Positions 24,849 to 33,917 are shown, counted from the first letter of the stretch. The stretch: DNA of 64,000 nt from Pseudomonadota bacterium (GCA_021325355.1 JAJPHI010000009.1:124001-188000), one strand, 5' to 3'. The notes: generated by a model not told the origin, from the letters alone. Program-made: numbers and translations.

Positions 24849-25751
24849 TCAGTCGCGCTTGCCGCGGTCGCCGTCTTTGCCGCCGAGCAGTTTCCGACGG
24901 GCGGCTTCAAGCTCCTTCTGCTGGGCGGCACTGACCTTCGGATAGTCGAGCTTCAGGTCGCTTAAGGTATCGACGATCACCGAGGCGACGACCAGGCGCG
25001 AGAACCATTTGTGGTCGGCGGGCACGACGTACCACGGTGCGTGCGGAGTCGCGGTCCGCTTAATCATCTCTTCGTAGGCGTCCATGTAATCCGACCAGTA
25101 GTCGCGCTCGCGAATATCGGCGGCGGAGAATTTCCAGTTCTTCTCCGAATCTTCGAGGCGCGCGAGAAACCGTTTCTTCTGCTCGCTCTTCGACAGGTAG
25201 AGAAAGAACTTGCGGACCACGATACCGTTGCGGCTGAGATGGCGCTCGTAGGCGGCGATATCCTCGTAACGCTCTTCCCAGATATGTTTGGTCACCAGGG
25301 ATTCGGGCAGCCGCTCGGCGGCGAGCAGCTCGGGATGAACCCGCACGACCAGCACCTCTTCATAGTGCGAGCGATTAAAGATGCTGATGCGGCCGCGCGC
25401 CGGTCCGGCGACCATCGTGCGCCACAAAAACGTGTGATTCAGCTCCTCGGTGCTCGGCTGCTTGAAGGAATGGACCTCGCATCCCTGCGGATTGACGCCG
25501 GACATCACGTGCTTGATCGCGCCGTCTTTGCCGGCGGCGTCCAGGGCCTGAAAGACCAGCAGCAGGCCCCATCGATCCTGGGCATAGAGCTTGTCCTGCA
25601 GTTCGACCATCTGCTCGATGTCCTTCTGCAGGCGCTCGGCGGCGGCGTCGCTCGACTTGAAATCAGCCGTGTCGGCGGGGTCGTAATCCTTCAGACGGAA
25701 GTGGTGGCCGTCGCTCACCCGATAGCGTTTTTCGATCCTGGAGTTGTTCAT
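24849..25751 (-). CDS. ppk2: Polyphosphate kinase 2 family protein
   Basis: PPK2-type polyphosphate:nucleotide phosphotransferase, 300 residues. The P-loop-like Walker A is ALDAAGKDGAIKH (69-81), followed by the lid region with GPARGRISIFNRSHYEEVLVVRVHP, the family signature. These enzymes use polyphosphate to phosphorylate NMPs or NDPs. The length and SRI-N-terminal extension fit single-domain class I or III enzymes; class III members act on AMP and ADP. The C-terminus is Lys/Arg-rich. The ATG at 25751 lies only four bases after the ampG stop, so both come from one minus-strand transcript. Confidence 0.9.
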   Translation of the reverse strand: MNNSRIEKRYRVSDGHHFRLKDYDPADTADFKSSDAAAERLQKDIEQMVELQDKLYAQDRWGLLLVFQALDAAGKDGAIKHVMSGVNPQGCEVHSFKQPSTEELNHTFLWRTMVAGPARGRISIFNRSHYEEVLVVRVHPELLAAERLPESLVTKHIWEERYEDIAAYERHLSRNGIVVRKFFLYLSKSEQKKRFLARLEDSEKNWKFSAADIRERDYWSDYMDAYEEMIKRTATPHAPWYVVPADHKWFSRLVVASVIVDTLSDLKLDYPKVSAAQQKELEAARRKLLGGKDGDRGKRD

Positions 25752-25755
25752 TTGG

Positions 25756-27090
25756 CTAACCGTTTCTGGTCGAGCGCAAACCCTCGAGGGAGTCGCGCCA
25801 CGGACCGGCTTCGAGTTTATGCGGTGACGCAAGCCCGAGCAGGAGCATCAAGGCAGGAATCGTCACGACCGTGGTCAGCAGGAAGAAGGGCGCCCAGCCA
25901 AGATACTGGGCCAGCACGCCGGCCGAGGCGGCGAACAGGGTGCGTCCGACCGCCGATAACGACGAGAGGAGCGCATACTGGGTGGCGGTAAAGGCGGGCG
26001 AGCAGAGATCCGATAGATAAGCGACGAGCGCCGCTCCGGCCATCGCCCCGGTGAGGTTCTCGGCGGTAACGCACAAGGCGAGGTACTCGAGGCGATGACC
26101 GCCGAGCGCCTGCAGCACATAGAAGAGATTGCCGGCGGATTGCAGCACGCCGCACACCAGCAGCGCGCGCATCACGCCGAGCCGCGCCGCCACCACACCG
26201 CCGATGAGGGCGCCGATAATCGTCGCGACGAAACCGAAGAGCTTCGAGACCGCAGCGATCTCCGCCAGGGTGAAGCCGAGCGCGACGTAGAGCGGCGTCG
26301 CCATCACGCCGGCCAGCGCCTCGCCCAGCTTGTAGGCGACGACGAAGACAAGAATCAGCAGCCAGCGCGGGCGCTCCATGAAGTCGGCGAAGGGACCAAT
26401 CACCGCGTCGGCGATCCAGCGGCGCAGGCCGGGGGCCGCCGCGGTTGACGCGTCACCGATCAAAGGGTCGGCGGGGTATTGCGGTTCGGGGGCGAGCGCG
26501 AAGGTGATAAGGCCGACCACCAGCAGCGCAGCCATCGCGGCATAGGCGGTGAACCATCCAGCGCGCGCGGCTATCAGGAGAGCGCCGGCGCCTGAGAAGA
26601 GCGTGGCGATCCGGTAGCCCGTCTGTACCATCCCGGCGCCGGGGCCCTGCTCGGCTTCCGTGAGCAGTTCGACGCGGTAAGCGTCGATCACGATATCCTG
26701 ACTGGCCGAGAGGAAGGCGACGGTGACAGCCAGGATGCCCATCAGGCGCAGATGATGTCGCGGATCGCAGGCGCCAAGAGCAAGGATCGCGACGATCAGC
26801 GCCAACTGAATCGCGAGGCCCCATCCGCGGCGGCGGCCGAGAGGAATCGGCGGAGGCAGACGATCGATCAGGGGCGACCAGACGAACTTCAGCGCGTAGG
26901 GCGTGCCAGCGAGGGCGAACGCGCCGATCGCCGCGCGGCTCACGCCGACCGTCGCGAGCCAGGCCGAGAGCGTCGAGAAGGTCAGGAGCAGCGGCAGGCC
27001 GCTGGCGAAGCCGAGCGGAAGAATCAGCAAGACCCGCGGTTGGGCATAAGGCTTCAGCGCTTTGCGCCACCCTGCGAGCCGCGCGGCCAT
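25756..27090 (-). CDS. ampG: AmpG-like muropeptide permease (MFS)
   Basis: 444-residue, 12-segment major facilitator resembling AmpG, which imports GlcNAc-anhydroMurNAc peptides for cell-wall recycling. Supporting pieces: LGFASGLPLLLTFSTLSAWLA at the N-terminus, SRAAIGAFALAGTPYALKFVWSPLIDR, SASQDIVIDAYRVELL, GYRIATLFSGAGAL, and late ENLTGAMAGAALVAYLSDLC, which match AmpG well. The start ATG has TAAACT six bases upstream and no ribosome site, so it may be leaderless. ppk2 follows with a 4-bp gap. Other recycling genes (nagZ, amiD, murQ) are not in the window. Confidence 0.88.
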   Translation of the reverse strand: MAARLAGWRKALKPYAQPRVLLILPLGFASGLPLLLTFSTLSAWLATVGVSRAAIGAFALAGTPYALKFVWSPLIDRLPPPIPLGRRRGWGLAIQLALIVAILALGACDPRHHLRLMGILAVTVAFLSASQDIVIDAYRVELLTEAEQGPGAGMVQTGYRIATLFSGAGALLIAARAGWFTAYAAMAALLVVGLITFALAPEPQYPADPLIGDASTAAAPGLRRWIADAVIGPFADFMERPRWLLILVFVVAYKLGEALAGVMATPLYVALGFTLAEIAAVSKLFGFVATIIGALIGGVVAARLGVMRALLVCGVLQSAGNLFYVLQALGGHRLEYLALCVTAENLTGAMAGAALVAYLSDLCSPAFTATQYALLSSLSAVGRTLFAASAGVLAQYLGWAPFFLLTTVVTIPALMLLLGLASPHKLEAGPWRDSLEGLRSTRNG

Positions 27091-27205
27091 CGCGTGAGTT
27101 TACACCGCAGACGGCGCTCGTGCTTGAAGCGGCGCGCGCTTTCCCTCGGACGCGGCAGTCGAGCTATCATCAGGGAGCGAAGGAATCTCTGTCCGGGGAG
27201 CCGAA

Positions 27206-27865
27206 GTGAAGTCGCGCAGTTTGCTGATTATAACGCTGGCGCTAATCGGAAGCGTTATCGTACCGTCGCATGCGATCGCGCAAGGCGAGCAGTTTGGGGA
27301 CAAACCCTACTTCCTGGTGGCGCGCGACGACATGTCGGATCCGACCTTTCAGCAAACCGTCATATTAATGATTCCCGCGCCGCCGCAGGCGGCGATAGTC
27401 GCCGGGGTGATCATCAACAAGCCGACCAAGGCGCGGCTCGATCAACTTTTCACCCAGGTGCCACATCTGAACCATCCGGAGCAGACGGTCTATTTTGGCG
27501 GGCCGGTCGAGTACGAAACGCCGCTGCTGATGGAACGGGAAGACCCGGGCAGCGACAGTACGCGACTGATGGGCGATCTCTACGCGACGGCCGACATGAA
27601 CGTGATCATGAAGACGCTGAGCCATGAGTGGTCGGTGAAGGATTGCCGTATCTACTTCGGCCGCGCGCAATGGACCCCGGATCAGCTTCGCGGCGAAATC
27701 GTGCAAGGGGCGTGGGACGTGGCACCCGCCAAGCCGGAGCTGATCTTTGCGGATGATCCGGACCGCACGTGGCGGTCGCTGGTGAAGGAATCGCACGAGC
27801 GTCAGGTGCGGCTGGATGAGGGTGCGGGACGAAGTTTCGAACTGGCGTTCGCCCCCCGTTTGTAG
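27206..27865 (+). CDS. YqgE/AlgH (UPF0301) family protein with signal peptide
   Basis: 219 residues. The core (about 35-205) matches YqgE/AlgH: KPYFLVARDDMSDPTFQQTVILM, VAGVIINKPTKARLDQL, VYFGGPVE and YFGRAQWTPDQLRGEI-GAWDVAPA. Members are normally cytosolic and of unknown biochemical role. Here residues 1-25 form a signal peptide (hydrophobic SLLIITLALIGSVIV, likely cleavage after SHAIA), predicting export to the periplasm, which is unusual. GTG 27206 has GGGGAG five bases upstream, which supports including the signal peptide. Confidence 0.85.
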   Translation: MKSRSLLIITLALIGSVIVPSHAIAQGEQFGDKPYFLVARDDMSDPTFQQTVILMIPAPPQAAIVAGVIINKPTKARLDQLFTQVPHLNHPEQTVYFGGPVEYETPLLMEREDPGSDSTRLMGDLYATADMNVIMKTLSHEWSVKDCRIYFGRAQWTPDQLRGEIVQGAWDVAPAKPELIFADDPDRTWRSLVKESHERQVRLDEGAGRSFELAFAPRL

Positions 27866-28166
27866 ATTCATCGGATCTGGGCTGGCGGATCAGTTTGCGC
27901 AGCGGCTGACGAGCGCGCGGGCGGGCACGGATCGAATATTTCGGCGCGCGGAACAATCCATTACATAGCGGTCGCAGCGCGGTCTGTACGCAGCGCGATC
28001 GCGCGCGATGGTCAGCGCATCGAAACGCCGGCGAATGGTTGCAAAAGCAAAAAATTTCTTGCGTCCACAACCTTGACGAAACGGACGCGAGAAAGGTAGC
28101 TTCATCCGTCGTTTATTCGGCGCCAAGCACGGTTGGGACCCCGTGCAGCAGCGACCAGGAGAAAGA
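27866..28166. other. Intergenic region upstream of the YCF48 gene
   Basis: About 300 bp with no supportable gene. It contains a TTGACG (28073-28078) that may be the -35 of the YCF48-RND operon, with TAGCTT (28097-28102) as a poor -10 after 18 bp, and an A-rich patch (about 28040-28056). Nothing else stands out. Confidence 0.4.
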
Positions 28167-29207
28167 ATGTTGAGAAGATTTTGGGTCAGGGGGACATTTC
28201 GCGCCTTCGCGCTATTCCTGTTCCTTGTTTCACCGATGGCCGCGCGCAATGCGCGGGCGGACGCCACCGCGAACGCACCGGATCCCGCGGTGCGTACGTG
28301 GGAGAATTACTTCGGCGTCGCCATCCTGCCCGACGGGCGCGCGGTGGTGGTGGGCGACCAGGGCTTGATCATGTACTCGGACGACCGCGGCAAGACCTGG
28401 ACGCGGCAGAACCTGAGCAAGGATCAGGAGCTTTACGATCTGTACAGCGTCGGCTTCACCAGTGACGGAAGTCGCGGCTGGGCGGTGGGCGACGGCGGCG
28501 CGATCTATCGCACCGACGATCGCGGCAAAACCTGGACCTTGCAGCAGAGCAAACAAAAGGCGGCCCTGCTCAAGATCGCGGTCATCGACAGCAACAAGGC
28601 CTGTGCCGTGGGCGAGCATGGCACGGTGCTGTGTACCGACGACGGCGGTGAGACCTGGACGGCCAGCAAATTCGAGGATTTCGTTTTCTTTGACGCCGCG
28701 TTTACCGACCCGATGAACGGCTGGGTGGTCGGCGAGTTCAGCACCATCCTGCATACCATCGACGGCGGCAAGACCTGGAAGGTGCAGACCGGCGCTCAGC
28801 GAACGCTTAACTCCGATCCTTACTTCACGATTGCCTTCCTCGACGCGAATGACGCGGTGGTCACCGGGCTTAACGGTATCGACGCGCTCAGCACCGACGG
28901 CGGGAAGACCTGGAAAGCGGGAACCATTCAGGGCGATACTCATTCCGCATATGTGTCAGTGCATCCCGCCTCAGCAAGCAATCTTTTCCTCGGCGGGGCG
29001 GACGGCACGATAGCCGAATATCAGCAGGGCCGGGCGACAGCGGTTGCCAGCGACACCTCGAATTCGATCACCGGCATGGCCTTTTCACCGCAGTATGACA
29101 TGGCGGTGGGGATGGCGGGGACGATTATCGTCAGTTCCGACGGTGGTCAGCACTGGACGTCGACCAATTCAACTCCCACGCAGACGGCAGCCACGGATGC
29201 GCAGTGA
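28167..29207 (+). CDS. YCF48-related exported beta-propeller protein
   Basis: 346-residue exported protein. A signal peptide (about 1-31, ending ARNARA) is followed by six BNR/YCF48-type blades with the sialidase-like Asp-box: DDRGKTWTRQ, DDRGKTWTLQ, DDGGETWTAS, DGGKTWKVQ, TDGGKTWKAG and SDGGQHWTST. Such proteins, distant relatives of photosystem II assembly factor HCF136, are found in non-photosynthetic bacteria next to RND exporters. ATG 28167 has AGGAGA five bases upstream. Its stop overlaps the likely GTG of the RND gene, indicating coupled translation and a joint function in the envelope. Confidence 0.88.
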   Translation: MLRRFWVRGTFRAFALFLFLVSPMAARNARADATANAPDPAVRTWENYFGVAILPDGRAVVVGDQGLIMYSDDRGKTWTRQNLSKDQELYDLYSVGFTSDGSRGWAVGDGGAIYRTDDRGKTWTLQQSKQKAALLKIAVIDSNKACAVGEHGTVLCTDDGGETWTASKFEDFVFFDAAFTDPMNGWVVGEFSTILHTIDGGKTWKVQTGAQRTLNSDPYFTIAFLDANDAVVTGLNGIDALSTDGGKTWKAGTIQGDTHSAYVSVHPASASNLFLGGADGTIAEYQQGRATAVASDTSNSITGMAFSPQYDMAVGMAGTIIVSSDGGQHWTSTNSTPTQTAATDAQ

Positions 29208-31762
29208 GTAAGAGAACCATGCACACAGAATCAAGTTTCAACATCGGCAAGATTATCCTGCGGTTTCGCGCGCCTATCGGCATTCTGCTCGCCTCGATAA
29301 CCGTGTTCATGGTCTGGGCGACGATCCATCTGCAGGTCGGCACCCGCTTCGTGGACTTTTTCCCGAGTTACCATCCCTACACCCAGCTCGACGAGAAATA
29401 CGCGCGTTCGTTCGGCGGCGCGGAGACGCTGGTTTTCATGCTGCGGGTCAAGGACGGGGATATCTTCAATCCGGTTACACTCGAGAAGATTCACGACCTG
29501 ACCACGGCGATGGACAGTCTGCCCGGCGTCAACCACGAGGAAGTTTTCTCGCTGGGCTCGTTTCGCGTCAACTACGTCGAGGCGCAGTCTGGGGCGCTTA
29601 TCTCGAAGCCCTACATGTTTCCCGACGTACCCAAGACGCCGGACGGAATCGCGGCGCTAAAGCGCAACGTGATTATCCATCAGGACGCGCTGCGCCAGTT
29701 GGTCAGCGGCGATTTACGGAGCGCGACGGTTACCGCGTCGTTCAATGACGCGGCGATCAACTACACCGAATTTTTCAACGATGTTGAAAAGATTATCCAG
29801 GACAACCAGGACGCCAACAACGAGATTTTCGTGGCCGGCGAACCGATGGTACGCGGCTGGGGCTATCATTATCTGTATCGGCTGCTGGGCATTATCCTGG
29901 TCTCGCTGATCATCATTGTTATCGTCCACTACTACGGCATCCGCGGCATCGCGCGATGGTGGGCGCCGCTGATGACCGGAACGTGCTCGGCATTGTGGGG
30001 CCTGGGATTCACCGGATTGGTGGGCTTCCAACTCGATCCGGTCATGCTGGTCATCCCGTTCATTCTGACCGCGCGCGACGTCAGCCATGGTATTCAGTGG
30101 CAGCGTCGTTTCTACAGCCAAATTGAACAGTGCGACAACGACGTTCATACGGCCGTTGTCAACACCACGAACCTGATGCTGCCGCCGGGTCTGGTGTCAA
30201 TCCTGGCGGACATTTTCGGCATCATCTTCGTGTCGTTCTCGGGCATCCCGGTGCTCCATCATATCGCGCTGACCGGCGCGGTCTGGGTTGGTTCGAGCCT
30301 CCTGATGGTCTTCGTCTTCCAGCCAATCGTGATGAGCTATCTGCCGCCGCCGCGACTCGAAGGGAAAGTCGATGAGCATCTGGCCGGCGGCCTCGAGGGC
30401 GCAATCGACCGTTTTGTCGGCAGGTTTCTGGATTTTCCGACCCGGCCCGGATGGGCCCGCACGCTGCTGCTGACCGGAGCGGCGGCTTTCATCGTCTTCG
30501 GACTGTTGTCGGGTCAGCGCGCCGAGATCGGGTATCGCACGGTCGGCACTCCGCTCTACAAGGCGGACGCCAAGGTTAATACGGATATCCAGGAAATCGC
30601 GAAGTACTTTCCGGTTGACGAGGGATGGGTGGTGCTGGAAACCCCCAACTATCCCAATGAGCAATCGGTACTGGGTCCGGATCCGCTGCGGATGGCTGAT
30701 GATCTGCGCTACTACCTGCGGGCGCGCGATCCGAACGTGATCCAGGTCACGTCGTTTGCCTCGGATATCGAGAAGCCCTTCAACCAGATGTTCCACTATG
30801 CCCATCCGAAGTATCTCCGGATTCCGGACAGTATCGGCCTCTCGGGCAACCTCTGGTACCTCTATCTGACGGGGACGGCGCCGGGCGAAATGGAACGCTA
30901 CATTCCCACGCAGCAGGCGAATGCCACGTGTATCCGCGTGCTGCTGCGCGACCATACCTACCAGACCCTTACGCGACTGCTCGACGAAATCGAGGCGTTC
31001 AACAGCACGCACGTCAACACGACGCAGGTCGAGAACGCGCCGCAGACCGGTTTCTCAGGAATTCTCACGAAGCTGGCCGGCTTCTTCCAGGGCGAGCATC
31101 AGGCCCCGGTCGGCGTGGCCAAGCCTGGGTTGACGCAGGTGACGAGCCGTTATCTCGGCGGTATCGCCGGATTGTATGCGGGCGCGAATCAGGTTCTGAA
31201 GGTCACCGACTTTTTCAATCTGACGCTGACCCTGATCGCAGTCGGCTTCTGCTGCGCGGTCGAGTTCCGGTCGCCGTTCGCCGGTCTGCTGTTCATCCTG
31301 GCCAGCGTACTGGGGAACTTCGGCGCGTTCATCTATATGAACATGCGCGGCCTGACCCTGACGATCGATACGATTCCGGTCGTTTCGCTGGGTATCGGCC
31401 TCGGTATCGACTATGGCATTTACACGATGGCGGCGATTCGCGACGAAGCGATCGCCGGGCGCGAGCTGACCGATGCGATCACGACGGCGATGCGCGGGAC
31501 GGGTCAGGCCGTGCTCAATACGCTGTTCGTCATGATCGGCGGTCTTTCCGTATGGCTGTTCTCACCGGTCGATTTTCACGTCCGCATGGCACAACTGCTG
31601 ATCTTCCTGATGACCACCAATGCCATCACCGGCGTGATCATCCTGCCGAGCTTCGTGTCGCGGTTTAAGCCGCGTTTCATCACCCGTTACATCGCGACGG
31701 AAGTGGGCGACGTCGGCGGCGGCGGTGGCAACGGCCAATTGCGTGTCGCGGCCGGACGGTAA
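29204..31762 (+). CDS. RND superfamily exporter (MMPL/sterol-sensing-domain type)
   Basis: 852-residue inner-membrane protein with the two-fold RND layout: TM1 (about 20-42), a periplasmic loop, a 5-6 helix bundle (about 225-385), then TM7 (about 420-440), a second loop and a second bundle (about 665-835). VVSLGIGLGIDYGIY, followed by RGTGQAVLNTLFVMIGG, matches the proton-relay region of MMPL/HpnN-like transporters. Family members move lipids or hydrophobic compounds; no substrate is evident. GTG 29204 overlaps the YCF48 stop; ATG 29219 is an alternative. Followed by a strong terminator. This class is usually found with YCF48 and DUF1302/DUF1329 proteins. Confidence 0.9.
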   Translation: MSKRTMHTESSFNIGKIILRFRAPIGILLASITVFMVWATIHLQVGTRFVDFFPSYHPYTQLDEKYARSFGGAETLVFMLRVKDGDIFNPVTLEKIHDLTTAMDSLPGVNHEEVFSLGSFRVNYVEAQSGALISKPYMFPDVPKTPDGIAALKRNVIIHQDALRQLVSGDLRSATVTASFNDAAINYTEFFNDVEKIIQDNQDANNEIFVAGEPMVRGWGYHYLYRLLGIILVSLIIIVIVHYYGIRGIARWWAPLMTGTCSALWGLGFTGLVGFQLDPVMLVIPFILTARDVSHGIQWQRRFYSQIEQCDNDVHTAVVNTTNLMLPPGLVSILADIFGIIFVSFSGIPVLHHIALTGAVWVGSSLLMVFVFQPIVMSYLPPPRLEGKVDEHLAGGLEGAIDRFVGRFLDFPTRPGWARTLLLTGAAAFIVFGLLSGQRAEIGYRTVGTPLYKADAKVNTDIQEIAKYFPVDEGWVVLETPNYPNEQSVLGPDPLRMADDLRYYLRARDPNVIQVTSFASDIEKPFNQMFHYAHPKYLRIPDSIGLSGNLWYLYLTGTAPGEMERYIPTQQANATCIRVLLRDHTYQTLTRLLDEIEAFNSTHVNTTQVENAPQTGFSGILTKLAGFFQGEHQAPVGVAKPGLTQVTSRYLGGIAGLYAGANQVLKVTDFFNLTLTLIAVGFCCAVEFRSPFAGLLFILASVLGNFGAFIYMNMRGLTLTIDTIPVVSLGIGLGIDYGIYTMAAIRDEAIAGRELTDAITTAMRGTGQAVLNTLFVMIGGLSVWLFSPVDFHVRMAQLLIFLMTTNAITGVIILPSFVSRFKPRFITRYIATEVGDVGGGGGNGQLRVAAGR

Positions 31763-31783
31763 GTCTCCTTACCCCAGATGACG

Positions 31784-31821
31784 ACGGCGGCGTCGGGACT
31801 TCCGGCGCCGCCGTTTTTTTT
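31784..31821 (+). terminator. Intrinsic terminator of the YCF48-RND operon
   Basis: A 13-bp stem (one G:T pair; 31784-31796 with 31802-31814), 5-base loop and an 8-T tail (31814-31821), 21 bases after the RND stop. The clearest rho-independent terminator in the window. Confidence 0.92.
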
Positions 31822-31839
31822 GAACGAAAATTTGGCCGC

Positions 31840-32292
31840 TCAGTAACGACCGCCGAGTTTCGAGTGATCCCAGCTCGAGATCTTGAGCGGCGTTATCTTG
31901 AGGAGCACGCGCTTGGGTGCGCTGTTGATCGCCTCCTTCGGCGGACTGTTTTCCGAGGGCTGGCTGCCGGCCATCCCGCGCATCATTCTGGCTACCGTCT
32001 CGCGATCCTCGATTATCTCGCAGGTGCCGCGAATCATCACGCCGCGGAAGTTCGCATAGGCGTTGCCGGTTTCGACCATCACGCCGACTTTCGGATTGCG
32101 GCGAATATTCAGGACCTTCTGCGCCTTGCCGTACGAGGTCATGTAGAGCGCGCCGTCCCGGAACAGGTAGCCCATCGCGACCACGTGGGGAAAGCCGTCC
32201 TTGTCGATAGTCGCCAGCGACGCCTTGTGCGGCTGCGCCAGGAATTCGTTGACCTCGTCCGTCGTAAGAGCGATCTGTTGGCGTCGGTTCAT
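31840..32292 (-). CDS. Pyridoxamine 5'-phosphate oxidase-family (split-barrel) flavoprotein
   Basis: 150-residue single-domain split beta-barrel protein. ASLATIDKDGFPHVVAMGYLF and GALYMTSYGKAQKVLNIRRNPKVGVMVE are the standard FMN/F420-binding strands of the PNPOx-like family; GVMIRGTCEII follows. Members of this size bind FMN, F420 or haem and reduce or sense small molecules; the substrate is unknown. ATG 32292 is chosen because a purine-rich GGGAGAGAG lies just upstream. It converges on the RND operon and diverges from the beta-lactamase-fold gene. Confidence 0.8.
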   Translation of the reverse strand: MNRRQQIALTTDEVNEFLAQPHKASLATIDKDGFPHVVAMGYLFRDGALYMTSYGKAQKVLNIRRNPKVGVMVETGNAYANFRGVMIRGTCEIIEDRETVARMMRGMAGSQPSENSPPKEAINSAPKRVLLKITPLKISSWDHSKLGGRY

Positions 32293-32368
32293 CGGTCTCT
32301 CTCCCTTCGGCAAACCTGAAAAGGACCCGGATTGCGCGGTCGCCATGGTCGGGCGAAACGGGTCCGGC

Positions 32369-32398
32369 TTGACCCGATGGCGCGCAGCGCTGTAGCGT
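32369..32398 (+). promoter_or_regulatory. Possible promoter of the metallo-hydrolase gene
   Basis: TTGACC (32369-32374), 18-bp spacer, TAGCGT (32393-32398). Good -35, poor -10. Expected leader about 40 bases. Confidence 0.35.
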
Positions 32399-32443
32399 GC
32401 GCCGAAAGCTTTACGCTAACCAGACCAAGCGAGGTTGCGCAAG

Positions 32444-33298
32444 ATGAACCAGTGGAAGATCGGCGACGTCAGGATCACCCGCGTGATCGAGTCCGAAACC
32501 GCCTGGGACGGGACGATGCTCCTGCCCAATGCCACGGCCGAGAATGTGCGCAAGGAGCAGTGGCTCTACCCGGCGTTCGCCGACGAAAGCGGCAAACTCA
32601 AGCTCAGTATCCATGCGCTGCTGATCGAGTCGAAGGGCCAGCGCATCATCGTCGATACCTGCATCGGCAATGACAAGGTGCGACCGGCCTTTCCGGACTG
32701 GAATCAGATGCATCTGCCGTTCCTGCAGGATTTGCAGAAGGCCGGCTGCGCCCGCGAGGCGGTAGATCAGGTCATCTGCACGCATCTGCATATCGACCAT
32801 GTGGGATGGAACACGATGCTGCAGAACGGCAAGTGGGTGCCGACCTTCCCCAACGCGCGCTACTTAATCGGCGGCACTGAGTGGGACTTCTTTTCGCGCC
32901 AGCAGGACGAGTTTTTCAAGGCGCCGATCGAAGACTCGGTACGGCCGATTTTCGACCATCAGCGCGCCGAACTGGTCGATGAGACGCGCAAATTGACCGA
33001 AGAGGTGTGGCTGGAAGCGACGCCCGGCCATACGCCGGGACACTTCGCGATTCGCATCTCGTCGAAGGGCGAGAACGCGGTGGTCACTGGCGACCTGATG
33101 CATCACCCGATTCAATGCGCTTATCCGGAATGGGACGATAATTTTGACGTTGATTTGGCGCAGGCCAAAAAGACCCGGCGGGCGTTCTGCGAACGCTACG
33201 CCGATACCGGCACGCTGGTCCTCGGCACCCATTTCGCCACGCCGAGCACGGGCAAGATCCTAAGACACGGCGATGCGTTCCGTTTCGTCGCCGCCTGA
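32444..33298 (+). CDS. Metallo-beta-lactamase-fold hydrolase
   Basis: 284 residues with a complete dizinc site: THLHIDHVGWN (HxHxDH), TPGHTPGH, the bridging Asp in VTGDLMHHP and the last His in LGTHF. No signal peptide, so a cytosolic hydrolase; the sequence is closest in style to AHL-lactonase/quorum-quenching-like and other uncharacterised MBL-fold enzymes rather than to antibiotic-degrading beta-lactamases. ATG 32444 has GAGG nine bases upstream. The next gene begins 33 bp after its stop with its own strong ribosome site. Confidence 0.85.
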   Translation: MNQWKIGDVRITRVIESETAWDGTMLLPNATAENVRKEQWLYPAFADESGKLKLSIHALLIESKGQRIIVDTCIGNDKVRPAFPDWNQMHLPFLQDLQKAGCAREAVDQVICTHLHIDHVGWNTMLQNGKWVPTFPNARYLIGGTEWDFFSRQQDEFFKAPIEDSVRPIFDHQRAELVDETRKLTEEVWLEATPGHTPGHFAIRISSKGENAVVTGDLMHHPIQCAYPEWDDNFDVDLAQAKKTRRAFCERYADTGTLVLGTHFATPSTGKILRHGDAFRFVAA

Positions 33299-33331
33299 GT
33301 GCCGACATCGACTCCGAAAGGGAGGAGATCC

Positions 33332-33901
33332 ATGAAACGGCTCGTGACTCTTCTGGCGACAGCGGCATTGATCGGAGTATCGACAACGGCGCGCGCACAG
33401 GATGTGAGCGCGGATGCGGCCACGGCCAAGGTTTTATCGGCGACGATCAGCGGGACCGCCCTGGCGCCAACCAGCGGCGCCTGCACTTCACCGGCGAATG
33501 GCTATCAGGATCAATGCGAAAGCGGCTCGTGCATCTGCGTGACCGTAAACTCGGCGACGATGACCGGCAAGATGGCGGGTAAAGGCACCGCTGACCTCTC
33601 AGTAACCGTTGATACGGGTGACGCGGTTACCGATGTGGTCTCGACTAACGGATGCTCGCCATTCTTTGGGGTTGGAACGACCAACACGACGCTCAAGAAG
33701 GTCGCCGTGGTGCAGACGTTCGATTTCGTCGGGACTGATTGCGCCGCTTCAAAAGTGACCAAGCCCGATGTGCTGAGCGGCGGTTTCGCGGTCGAACCCG
33801 GCGGTACGCCCCCGGCCTCGGGTTACGGCAGCCTCAACGGGACCTATGACAAGACTACCGGTGTCGTCAAATTCACGCTGAAGGGACCGATAGTGCAGTA
33901 G
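33332..33901 (+). CDS. Exported cysteine-containing protein of unknown function
   Basis: 189-residue protein with a clear signal peptide (1-23; KRLVTLLATAALIGVSTTARA). The mature part is Thr/Ser/Gly/Val-rich and predicted to be all-beta. It has six cysteines, four of them within the first 35 mature residues (ACTSPANGYQDQC and SGSCICV) and others in NGCSPFF and GTDCAAS, so disulfides are likely. I do not recognise a family. The ribosome site (GGGAGGAGA) is very strong, suggesting high expression. Confidence 0.7.
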   Translation: MKRLVTLLATAALIGVSTTARAQDVSADAATAKVLSATISGTALAPTSGACTSPANGYQDQCESGSCICVTVNSATMTGKMAGKGTADLSVTVDTGDAVTDVVSTNGCSPFFGVGTTNTTLKKVAVVQTFDFVGTDCAASKVTKPDVLSGGFAVEPGGTPPASGYGSLNGTYDKTTGVVKFTLKGPIVQ

Positions 33902-33917
33902 GCACCTGCTGACTTGG

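Noticed and set aside
27890-28267. Small minus-strand frame (125 codons) upstream of the YCF48 gene
   Set aside because: Overlaps the YCF48 signal peptide and ribosome site and has Arg/Ala-rich, motif-free sequence.
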